A stretch of DNA of 33,624 bases, taken from assembly GCA_900128585.1 (NCBI GenBank), contig LT642208.1, positions 1 through 33,624 of the forward strand, given 5' to 3'. The DNA comes from Stramenopiles sp. TOSAG23-3 (lineage: Eukaryota > Sar). Under the pieces are notes generated by a model. That model did not search any database, was not told where the DNA came from, and saw nothing but the letters and a program-made list of their open reading frames with translations. Numbering within the stretch: the stretch's first letter is position 1; each line of letters opens with the position of its first letter. Shown here one piece after another: positions 17,801 through 27,400 of this stretch. The translations under genes and the position numbers were made by a program.

Positions 17801-20073
17801 CTGTTTTGTTTGCGCTGCTTTCGTTTCAAAAGCAAGTGGTACGCAGGCTCCATCGCCTCTGTCGTCTCGAGCTCTGCCGTTATCCCCCGTTCCAGTTCCA
17901 CAAAATCAATGTTGCTGCCTTTGTCCCAGTCAAAAATTCTAAAAAACTGATTTCGTTGCTTGTTCGAAAATCCTACATCCAGTCTGCGCAGCGCGTCCAT
18001 AAACTCCCCTTTGGAAATCAAACCGTCCGCGTTGCGGTCTATGGCCAAAAACAAAGACGGCAGATCGGTAAGCCCGCGTCCATACAATGAACGCCTCGAT
18101 TTTAAAACATCCAAGAGCCGAGACAGGGTCGTCCGATGAACGGCATTCTGCGGCAGCTCGCCCCCGTCTTCTGGTACACTGTCGCTTTCCTCGTCGAATC
18201 CAAACTCCCGGGTGGCGTCCTGCCGCTTGCCCATCGTTTGCCCAGTGCTGCTGTGCCCGTGCTCTGGACGACGGCGCAGCTGGGGGCTCGAGGGAGCGTA
18301 AGGCCCAGGAGTAGATGCCAATGCTATTAAATTCAATGCCCCCCCCGCTCCTCCCCTCGTGCTTTGGAAGCCTTGGTCGGGGCTGTGCTGACCTTGGAAC
18401 GGTTTCTGACCCTCTGGGGCTGCTGACGTGATCGGGGTGGGAATATCGGCCCAAGGCTCGGGCTCGGGCGAAGTGACGTTATGGTGGCTGCGCCGGCTTA
18501 CGCGGCTAATTTCATTGAAGTTTGTTGACCCTCGTTCCAGCTGAGCCTCTATCCGGGCTTGCTCAAACTGGCTGGACAGTGCACCCATAACGGACGGGCG
18601 ATTCGGAGAGGGCTCCCACCCAATCATACCGTCGCCAGTGTCCCTGTGCACGGCCTCGTATTCCTGTGCGACGGCATCAACGTATCTATTTCTCCTCGAC
18701 ATGCCCATGGCACTCTTCATCGGAGTGTTGTGAAACGATCGGAAAGCGTCCTCGTACTCCTGGTGCGTCTCGTCGATCAAGTGCCTCGGGTCCCTGGCCT
18801 CGATCTTTTCCTCCAGCTCTCTTAACTCAACTTTCGCCTCTTCGCAGAGCTCTTTTAATCGTAGAATTGCATTCTGCTGCACCGTCATCATTTGAGAAAA
18901 GGCCTCCTCCCACACTTCGAAGCTGTCTGCCCAGGACGTTGCTGGTCGGTGCTTCGGCCCGTTCCCGGCGCCCTTACCATACGCCACGAGTGCCTCTTGC
19001 TTCACTATGACTTTCCAAAACTTTAAGACCCCTTGCACCAGATCCTCCCGTATTTCGTATTTAAGACGATTTTCAACAAGGCTCTCGTAGTTCCATGCTT
19101 TCAAAAACGTGTCCGTATTGACTCGATCAACGGGTTGGTGCCGTGGAAAATGCGGCAGCGTGGACGGCACCAGCAAGCGCTTGTGCCCCAACTTCATCGA
19201 GCGAAAGTCTATCCTCAGTTTAATTTGAAACAAGAACCGCTTCAACTTATGGATCAAGCAGTGGTTTTCGTACAGTACCCGGTGCATTTGGCCTTCCTTT
19301 TCCACAATGTACTTGGCCCCAAGGCGCTCTTCCCTCGCAATTTCTTTGCGGTCTAAAAAATGAACGTGCGGGAGTTTCCGTACGACGTGCAGCCGATAAA
19401 ATGGGCGCTCGCACAGCGGGCACCCTTCGAGCTTCAAATACTTCAATTTGGGGCACCGGGACAGTGGCATGAGAGAGTCTACCGTCACTATGTCGTTGTG
19501 GGCCAGGGACAGGGTCTTTAATTCCTGAAACTGTTCGATGCCTGAGATATCCACCAGCCTGTTGTTGCTAAGGTAGATCGTGTCCGCTCCACGAAACTGG
19601 TGAGGGACCCGATCAATAATGTTCACGTGACGGTTGACGACTTGGATTTTTGAGGAAGTAAAGAGCGTGGGAAACTGCCGTCCAACGTCTGTCAACGAGA
19701 CGTCTGGCAAACTTCCCCTGTCTTCCTGCAGAACACTTTGGTCGAGCTCACTCCGTCGACTAGCTCTCAAAAACCCGTCGCCCTCGACAACTGGGCTCCC
19801 TATCTTGCTCTTACCCCAAACGCTGGGGACGCCCACCCTCGACCTTGAGTGAGGAAGAAGAACTTGCGGCGTCAAATCGCTGCTGCCCGTGGAGTCCTGA
19901 AAGTGAACAGACTTTTTGCTTTTCGAGCTTCTCTGCTTTCTCCCCGAGAATGCGCTGCTCCTGTTCGCCCCCTTCCCATGCTTCTTCGGCGCAGGGTAGT
20001 CCCGTAAGGACATGGCCTTTGTCCGATACGCCGCTTGGGCAACATAGCTTCGTTGCAACTCGTCCTTTATCAT
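14890..20073 (-). CDS. Giant LRR / EF-hand / Sfi1-repeat / coiled-coil protein, probably centrosomal or basal body
   Basis: 1727 residues from the ATG at 20071-20073 (the frame is open for 11 more codons but lacks an upstream ATG). Order of parts: a basic N-terminus; SDS22-type leucine-rich repeats at about 148-245 (TIYLSNNRLVDISG, TLSLAHNDIVTVD, YLKLEGCP, then the HFLDRKEI cap); a disordered region; two EF-hands at about 665-735 (first loop DRNADGLISKGE is canonical, second DWDKGSNIDFVE less so); a proline/lysine-rich linker; about eight Sfi1-like tryptophan repeats at about 970-1230 (FYKWSELL, TWRHWVYV, YLAWYNKV, LAKWCLYM, FGKWRRFT, ITAWSKNL, WMGWRKYL); a long coiled coil to about 1610; and a histidine-rich tail segment. 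Sfi1 repeats bind centrin, so a centrin-linked scaffold at centrioles, basal bodies or associated fibres is likely. LRR plus coiled coil recalls centriolin and LRRCC1. One uninterrupted exon. Confidence 0.87.
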   Translation of the reverse strand: MIKDELQRSYVAQAAYRTKAMSLRDYPAPKKHGKGANRSSAFSGRKQRSSKSKKSVHFQDSTGSSDLTPQVLLPHSRSRVGVPSVWGKSKIGSPVVEGDGFLRASRRSELDQSVLQEDRGSLPDVSLTDVGRQFPTLFTSSKIQVVNRHVNIIDRVPHQFRGADTIYLSNNRLVDISGIEQFQELKTLSLAHNDIVTVDSLMPLSRCPKLKYLKLEGCPLCERPFYRLHVVRKLPHVHFLDRKEIAREERLGAKYIVEKEGQMHRVLYENHCLIHKLKRFLFQIKLRIDFRSMKLGHKRLLVPSTLPHFPRHQPVDRVNTDTFLKAWNYESLVENRLKYEIREDLVQGVLKFWKVIVKQEALVAYGKGAGNGPKHRPATSWADSFEVWEEAFSQMMTVQQNAILRLKELCEEAKVELRELEEKIEARDPRHLIDETHQEYEDAFRSFHNTPMKSAMGMSRRNRYVDAVAQEYEAVHRDTGDGMIGWEPSPNRPSVMGALSSQFEQARIEAQLERGSTNFNEISRVSRRSHHNVTSPEPEPWADIPTPITSAAPEGQKPFQGQHSPDQGFQSTRGGAGGALNLIALASTPGPYAPSSPQLRRRPEHGHSSTGQTMGKRQDATREFGFDEESDSVPEDGGELPQNAVHRTTLSRLLDVLKSRRSLYGRGLTDLPSLFLAIDRNADGLISKGEFMDALRRLDVGFSNKQRNQFFRIFDWDKGSNIDFVELERGITAELETTEAMEPAYHLLLKRKQRKQNSQSHAGRSPTKALGKSGSAPDEGANRATPAKKEADLELSPKDRKTWEETLRHEPPATPFSDSPKDRLPVSQAGPKAKKKSPKGKALVHSPSALGKKANSRRDQKGVASPPPAAKDSIKLKASAKPKASIKPRARTKPKAEKVDETHPSRTDDTKALQLAKKLSEMNDKVEKLQHERDHAVHQAKEYKILLHDFVQVDDREAMAVEFYKTSMLQKTFYKWSELLSLSRHIYRKVKQAVKQQRSKRLKKTWRHWVYVIRQRKYLQSRYVHAEKTHSRTLLSRVYLAWYNKVREAKKRKMEKLFLKRKANLFICRKALAKWCLYMKILGLEKKENAVLHYIKQLGSRTLWAWKMVTARSESDRIAEALAMGHYVRSIQKRRFGKWRRFTKVSMSRREAAERKTYKGRWLIRASVIVQRAELRKRRYMKKLAITAWSKNLHNMRQREKAVSFLNRLRDLNRAQRAWMGWRKYLFIVRSETVCSLREEAEEQEREWNRAVAIIRREKNVQEEGFALRELEWEREKLQIQGRVNSMSEEMERLDDQAREKANKTMIVSRGVRSVANDLEGLMVEVAKLRKENEMLSEENSLTNGRVKDLEARLVARDKKMSQMLEEATGINDKLQQVEGEKATVKEKLEEAKLETKNEILKASKCADEWSKEKRSLKKEIKSLKKMVHSVEQQLNVEEDARMQVEKEMGETQAAAARDQTSMEMKLESSLGLIKDLKLAVEGKSHEISILLREKESFEHIIAQLNETIKKMEADHRDEIFEKNERIAALEADLMNCRTRCQQLEARIAECEKLLREKNILIRNLKQAITLFQNPHKENIQAPRPRPKAVIKAPEDHSPKPIRVGGGYAPKETLMVHHHHHGTHDLDQERAIAAAEEANKLEAEKLHAQIAHAKRARARQAHAHDAHPRQREHISGELKEVQLPTNVSTPETQTLESHVHDDDLDMTRRLQAMKTRLQNKLTQLSEQ

Positions 20074-20329
20074 GACTCGTCCTCCGGTACGAGAGTTTCC
20101 TACCAATCCTACTACACCTTCCTCCTTTGTCTGGATTATCTTCGTCCCCTTGGATGTTGTCTAAACCAATATATAAAAGAATAGATTTAATTCTTTTTTT
20201 AATCTTTCTCTCACTTGTACCTACTTCAAATGAAACCTGTTTTGTTTTTTTATTATAATAATTTATAATACTAATATCGTTTTTTTTTTTTTGAAAATGT
20301 CGTCTACGATATAATACTATTTTTTTTAT

Positions 20330-20490
20330 TAAGCTTCTTCTCTCTTCTTCTTCTCTTCTTCTTCTTCTTCTTCTTCTTCTTCTTCTTCTTCTTCTTCTTC
20401 TTCTCTTTTCTTCTTCTTTTCTCTCATCATCTCATCTTCTTTTTTTTTTTTTTTTTAGAAAAGAAGAAGAAAAGAGATGATGAGATGAGG
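20330..20490. repeat. (CTT)n microsatellite followed by polypurine inverted repeat
   Basis: A (CTT)n/(TCTTCT)n tract runs from about 20333 to 20420, then a T run, then an A/G-rich strand switch. The arms 20402-20422 and 20457-20477 are a perfect 21-bp inverted repeat (a CTTTTCTTCTTCTTTTC core) separated by 34 bp. Such tracts can form hairpins or triplexes. Confidence 0.9.
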
Positions 20491-21021
20491 GAGATTAATG
20501 AATTTATAGAAGTATATAATATATGTATTCTAATACCTATTTATTTTCTATATAAAAATAACTGTCAATCTTCTGTCAATTATTTATTATTATTAGCTCT
20601 ACTTATAGGATAATAATAATAAAATAGGCAATGTTTACTCATTTAATAGGAATACGGCGTAGTTTAAACTATATGAAAATATTTAAAATCGAATGATGAA
20701 GGCCGGCAGCAAATGTGAAATTTATTGATAACTGCTGTGTTTATGTATTCAAAGAGTATATTAAACTACGAGGAGTATATGAGGAATATGAGGACAGCTA
20801 AGTAAGAAAGGAATCAATGATGAATTTTAGAGCGATGATTTTATTTTCTTCATTTTTGTGATGGATGCTAATTTTAGTTAATGCTGTGTCCTTGATTTTG
20901 TAATGATTACGATTTCCTCATACTTATTTTATTATTTAAATAGGAATACTAGACTAAGGAAAACAAGTACGAATAATACCATTGTATTATACTATGGCAG
21001 CAAGCAGCAGCAGCACCAATA

Positions 21022-21200
21022 AATTGAAGAAAAAGAAAGAAAAGAAAAGAAAAAGAAAAAGAAAAAGAAAAAAGGAAAAAAGAGAAAAAAATTGCTATCG
21101 TCCTTCTTCTTTTCTTCTTCCTCCTTCTCCTCCGTTGGCCATCCGTCCGTCCTCTATTCAACAAAGAAAGAAAGAAAGAAAGAAAGAAAGAGGGGAAGAG
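21022..21200. repeat. (GAAAAA)n and (AAAG)n microsatellites
   Basis: An A/G tract with GAAAAA period lies at about 21025-21092. A pyrimidine-rich stretch follows, then seven units of AAAG at 21163-21190, before the pyrimidine-rich 21201-21220. It lies about 250 bp before the CHD start codon. Confidence 0.9.
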
Positions 21201-21450
21201 ATCTTCTTCTTCTTTTGGATATTTATTATTTTGAATTAATGAATGAATGATTGAATGAAAAAAGTAAGTTCGTCTCTTGCCATTCGTTTTATCATCTTGA
21301 ATGTATATTTATAGAGAAATAAAAGTGTTATTTTCTTGTTTCCCTGTTGACACGATTGGTAACTTTCATTTTCCATACGAAAACGCTGCTGCAGGTGATT
21401 TTGCGCGCAAACGAGGTGTTTGTTTGAATTCAGCAACTTGATAGACGGAC

Positions 21451-24400
21451 ATGGACCATTCGGACGCGAAGGCGCTTCCCAAGACGCACGCGTTCTACCA
21501 GAAAAAGACCAGGCGGTTTTTTCCGGACGAAGAGAATCCGACGAAGTACATCGTTGCCGACGGTGTGATAACAGGGTACTATCCTGAAGAGTCGCCCATT
21601 ATATATAAGAACGCACACGTTGACGGGGACCTGGAAGACTTGGAAAATATGGAGGTAGAGGAAGCTGTGGAAGCGTTTGAAAGTCAGGCCAAAACGCCAA
21701 AGCCGAAGCCGAGCAAGGACGACGAGGAAAAGGGCTCGCCCGCTGAGATCATAGGCGAAGGAAAGGTTTCGAGTGAAGATGAAGAAGAGAGCGACGGGGA
21801 GATAACGGAATGGCCCGACGATCTGCAGCCTGGACAGTGGTCCGAAGACGGCCGATTCTACTCTAGCCTTGACGACGAGTCGCTCTACAAAATTGCAAAG
21901 AGGAAGAATTTAGAGCCTGGCCGTCTGCTCAAGTCGCACAAAGAGTATTACCCCTCGCACTTAAACCTGCACTCAAAGCTTCAGGCCGGAACCCTGCTGG
22001 ACTTCAAGCTGTACGAAGACTTTGACGATGCGGCGTACGAAGCGACGATCGCGGAGCGCAAAGCGGCCGAAGCCAGGGCCAAGGAAGAACGGAGACTGGA
22101 GCGGGAGAGGAAGAAAGGGAAAGCCGGAAAGAAGACGAAGAATGCGAAAGGCGGTAAAGGCGCCGGTCAAAAATCTTCAACACGACGCAACAAAAGCCGC
22201 TCGGCTCAAGACGCTGGGGGTGCCCAGGCTAATGCTGGGATACGGCGGAGCTCAAGGGCCAAGGCGGCCATCAGGTACACGGAGCTGGACGATGACGCCT
22301 TCTTCGAAATGGATAGTAGTAGTGAGAGCAGCAGTGACGATGGCGGCGGCGTCGTGCCACGCGCTTCCAACCGGGTGTCCAGGACTGCGGCGGCAGTGGC
22401 GGCTGAAAAGATCAAATCGTCTACTAAAAATAGTGAGTCCTCGGCCTCCGGTGTGTCCGAGTACGAAACAGACACCGAGGAAGAGGAAGAAGAGAGTTCC
22501 GAAGAGTCGACGGGGGGTGAGGAAGAGAGTTCTGAAGGGGATGAAGACGTCGAGCCCCTGATACACGTTGATCAAGTCTTTGCGAGAGAGAAAAAATCGT
22601 TGCGCGAGTGGGACAGGAAATGCGCAAACATGACAACCACACACATCACCCGCGGTTCCATTTTTGCCCAGCAGCCTCGAACGTACAGGGAAGGGGAAGA
22701 CGAAGAGAATGAGGAACGATATTTGATCAAATGGAAAGGGTACTCGCACTTGCACGTGAGTTGGGAAACGCTGTCAGACATCCACTCCATGTGCAATGCG
22801 AACTCTGCGGGGAAAGTAGACCGTTTCATAGACAACGTTGCCAGAGTCAGGACTAGCGCTGATGTGCAGCTAACATTCCCATCGTGCGAGCGCATTATTG
22901 CAATGGACAACCGGGACAAATGGTTTGACACAAGAAATCCCCCGTGCGAAATTTGTGGCGGAAGCGAGGACAACGATCAAAACCCGGCCCTGCTGTGCGA
23001 TGGCTGCGAGTTTGGATGCTGCCACTTGGAGTGCTTAAAACTAGACAAAGTTCCGGACGGTGACTGGTTCTGTACGACATGTGTTCAAAAGAACGAGCTG
23101 AGGGTGTCCGGGAAAGACCTGCCAGAAGTCCTAAAATACAGCGATAAAATGTTCCTCGTGAAGTGGACCGGCCTTCAGTACAACGAGTCTACGTGGGAAA
23201 GCGCTGCCGACCTAGATGACAACCAGATGATCTCTGGCTTCTTGGCGAGAAGTAAATTTCCTCGAAAATTTTCAACATCGAAACCACTGAGCGCGCAGCA
23301 GGCCTTGAAGCAGGTCGATCAGGAGGTTTATAAAAACGGGAACACCCTGAGGTCTTACCAGTGCGAAGGTGTGAAGTGGCTGGTCTGGAATTACATAGAA
23401 GGAAGGAATAGTCTGCTTGCCGATGAAATGGGACTTGGCAAAACTGTTCAGTCCGTGAGCTTCTTGAAGCACATTCGAGACTTTCAGGGCGCTCATGGGC
23501 CGTTTCTAATCGTTGCGCCCTTGTCCACAATTCCCCACTGGCAACGTGAGTTCCTTGCGTGGACGGACATGAATTGTGTGGTCTTGCATGGAGACCCCCC
23601 GTCGCGTGATCTCATTTTTAAACACGAATGGCGCTTTCAGGATGAGAAAAACCCGCGAAAATACCTGGGGAAAAAAGATGACTTGAAGTTTGACGTCATC
23701 GTTACCACCTACGAGGGAATAAACACGTGCTATGACAAGCTGAAGCGGGTGGCGTGGAAAGCATTGGTCGTCGACGAAGCGCATCGCTTGAAAAACCGTC
23801 GAAGCAAGTTGATGGAACAACTGGTGCACTTCAAGTTTGAGTGCACGCTTCTCCTCTCTGGAACGCCCATTCAGAACTCGATGGACGAGCTCTGGTCTTT
23901 GTTGAACTTCATCTCGCCCCAGGAATTTAATGACGTGGACGAGTTCTCAGAAAAGTTCGGGAACATGAATTCGGCGAAGGAGCTTGATGAGCTCCACGCG
24001 TTGATTGAAAAATACTTCTTGCGCCGTTTGAAGGGCGACGTTGAAAAAATACCCCCCCGAGAAGAAACGCTGATCGAAGTCGAACTAACCGTGGAACAAA
24101 AGCGTTACTACCGTGCCATCTACGAGCAAAACCGGAAGTATCTGTATCGGGGCTTGAAAAACACCAGCAAGCCGAGCCTCATGAACATTTCGATGGAGCT
24201 TCGAAAGTGCTGCAATCACCCGTTTCTCATCCGTGGGGTGGAGGATGCGATGATGAGTCAGGCAGAGCCTGGAACAAAAGTGGAAGACCTGCTGGTACGA
24301 GCAAGTGGGAAATGTGTCCTGCTCGACAAATTGCTGCCAAAGCTAAAGGCGGAAGGGCACAGGGTGCTTATATTTTCGCAAATGGTGAGGATGCTGGACA

Positions 24401-27400
24401 TCATTGCAGATTACCTCTTGTATCGTAGCTTTCCATACGAAATGATTGACGGGCGTCAGAAAGGAAATGAGCGCCAGACTGCCATCGACAGGTTCACAAA
24501 TGACCCCGAAATTTTGGTCATGCTGCTGTCCACGCGAGCAGGAGGGGTAGGAATTAATCTTACAGCGGCGGACACCGTTATCATTTTTGACAGTGACTGG
24601 AACCCTCAGAACGATATTCAGGCCATGGCCCGGTGCCACAGAATCGGCCAGACGAAGCAAGTGCAAGTTTACCGGCTCCTGTCGACCAACACGTATGAAA
24701 TGGAGATGTTTCGAAAGGCGTCCAAAAAGTTGGGCTTGGATCAAGCCGTTTTGCACAAGATGGAGCAAGAGGGTGCGGAGGGTGCCGCCCAAGCTGTCGA
24801 GAACAAGGACAAGGAGCTGGAGCTCCGGAAAGCGAAGTTTGGGCTTGGCGCGAGCACGGGTGCGACAGAAAAGGCGAACAGCGAAAAAAATTTAAACAAA
24901 AAAGACGTTGAGGAGCTTTTGAAGCACGGGGCGTACAACTTGCTGCAAGACGATAAGAGCGACGAGAAGAGTAAAACGTTTTGTGAAGCGGACATCGAGG
25001 AAATTTTAAAGACGAAATCAACTCGGATAAACGTTGCCCAAACTAGCGAGGAGGGCGCGGCTTCATCGATGTCGCAGGCTGGGTCAAAGTTTTCGCGAGC
25101 TAGTTTTGTGTCGGAAGGTTCTGGGAACGTAGACATAAATGACCCAGACTTTTGGAAGAAAATTATAGGTGTGGCGGATGTGGCAGAAGAAGATTCTCAA
25201 ATAGTTTCTGGGAAGCGGAAGAGGTTTGCTGGGTCTTACAAAGAAATGCACGAGTTCGATGCCTTGACCTCCGCGTTCCTGGACTCAACCGATGACGAGA
25301 ACGATGGCGACAGTGACGATGCCGCAAAAAATGCCGAAGGCAATGCGTCCGTAATTCCCCGCTGGGTCCTCACTGTGAAAGAACGGCTCTTGACCCATGG
25401 ATTGGGGAAGCTAGACGTTATGTGCGAAGGCCTTGTGAGCACCAGGTCGGTGGATGCGGCTGGTGATGGAGGTGCCAGCACATCATCTGCAAAGGACAAT
25501 GGCACTGGGGCTCCCTCAGAGCGATCTGTGGACGACGTCTACAAAGCTTGTGTTGCATGGATCGCTATATGGTCGCTGGCCATAGTGGAATCGAGGAAGA
25601 AGCGAAAGTCCCCTCGAAGCAGTCCGGTTCCACGAAGCGACCCGGTCCAACCAGCAGGTTCCAACCCTGTGGTGGGGGGGGGGAACACGGTGAATAAATC
25701 CGACAAGCCAGTAGCCGGTGGCGCGTCGCAGACCACGCAAATCGTAGTAGACGTTGAGATGGTGCAAAGTCCTCCAGCGCGTGAGGCAGAGAGTGAAGAA
25801 GACCTCGACGAAATATTGACGGAAAAGTTAGAAAATTGGCTTCCGGAAGATGCCCTCGATACAAAAGCTTCCGTTGTGTACATTATTGGTTCCTCGGAAG
25901 ACACCCTTCGGGCTATTGTTAAAGCAAAACAGAGGACAGGGGCGGGCAGTCACAAGACCATTGAATCGGAGATCAGGGCGCCAACGAACCATCTCAGCCA
26001 ATGGCTGAACAATCGCTTGAGTAGATTTTCGACATCCAAGCTGCTGCCGAAGATATACAAATGGCTGGCGAAAGGAGAGAGTGGGCAGATCCGATGGAGG
26101 GTTCGCGCCGAGTTGAAGCGAAGTAACATGCAGATAAACTCTCTTGCAGAAAAATTGAGCGTGACGCCGAGAAAACTATTTGGCTGGCTCTACAACCGAA
26201 AGCCAAACCTTCGAGAATCATTGCCTTGGGGAACGTCCCTGGAATTGGCCCTCCTGCAACTGAAGAATACTACAAAGAACGACTTTACTAGCGTATCTAT
26301 GGCCAAGTTGTGTGAAGAAGTCCTCAGAAGTTTGGTGGAAAAGTACCCTAATTCCAGCAGTGATGGAGCAGCCACCGTTAATCTCGTTGTTCCGCCGGAC
26401 ATGTTGGACCACATAATTCAAGACGAGATATCAGGAAGTGTAGCCACCAAAAGGATGAATCGCGTGTCAAACTTCCTCGTCTTGAACCAGATCGCATCGG
26501 ACAAGGCTCGCACTGAGTCAAAGTACCTGAACAACAGAAAAAATACATCGACCTCGAAAGAATCCTGTTCAACGTCTTCTATCGACCTCTGGTCGTGGCT
26601 TCCGCAACCCAGTGGCAACGTCAAGTTGCCCAGGATTGGCTGGGAGAAGGTCCACGACTTGGCATTGGTGCAAATGGTTATTCAGCATGGGCTGAGTCGT
26701 GGGACGTGCGAGATTCTCCGCGATTACTTTTTTCATTTAGATGCCGTAGATCCGATCGCCAGTAACGCTAAATTGTACTGGGCGATCTGCGCAAACCTCC
26801 CGGGGGAACGGTCGGAGCTGCAACTGGGTCAGAATCCAAAGGGATTGAAATCCACCTGGAGCGATTGGCGAAAACGCTTTGGTCAACTTTGCAACGCGTT
26901 CCTGCTGATGCGTCAAAAACGCGAAACGAAGCTCAAGACCAGGCTAAAGAATATAGAGAAGGGGAAAACTCAGGCAAGGCGGGCATTTGAGAAAAAGATT
27001 ATGCAGAAAAAGCGTAAATTGGGGGACATGATGCCCAAGTTCCTGTGTGTGAAATGCTCTGCCTCGTTGAGCGCCAGTCACACAGCATGTCCCGTTTGCG
27101 GTGCCCTTCCGTCGAAAAAGCCTTTCATTCCCGATCACATGATTTTGATCAACATTTCCCGCTCGGTCCTTCTCGCCGGAGAGCTCTTTTCCGTGAAACA
27201 GTGCTGGGAGACCCAGTTGACCGTTGTTGATACGATAACAGACAGTCGATGCCCTCCCGGACTTCGTTCAGGGGACATTGTCGTGAAGATTGGAAAAGAC
27301 AATGTGTTTCAGAATAATTGGAGCACGGAAGACGTTCGCGGAAAGCTTAGTACGTTTGAAGTGGGCACGATCGAGGTCGCCCGGGTGCTTCCAGTTAGCA

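Larger units (their letters stand above)
20074..21450. other. Long AT-rich spacer between divergent LRR/Sfi1 and CHD genes
   Basis: 1.4 kb between two divergently transcribed large genes, so both promoters should lie here. It contains pyrimidine and purine microsatellites (listed separately) and a GTCGTCT heptamer at 20299-20305. No gene is supported; short frames in 20950-21240 translate only lysine/arginine-rich microsatellite. Confidence 0.6.
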
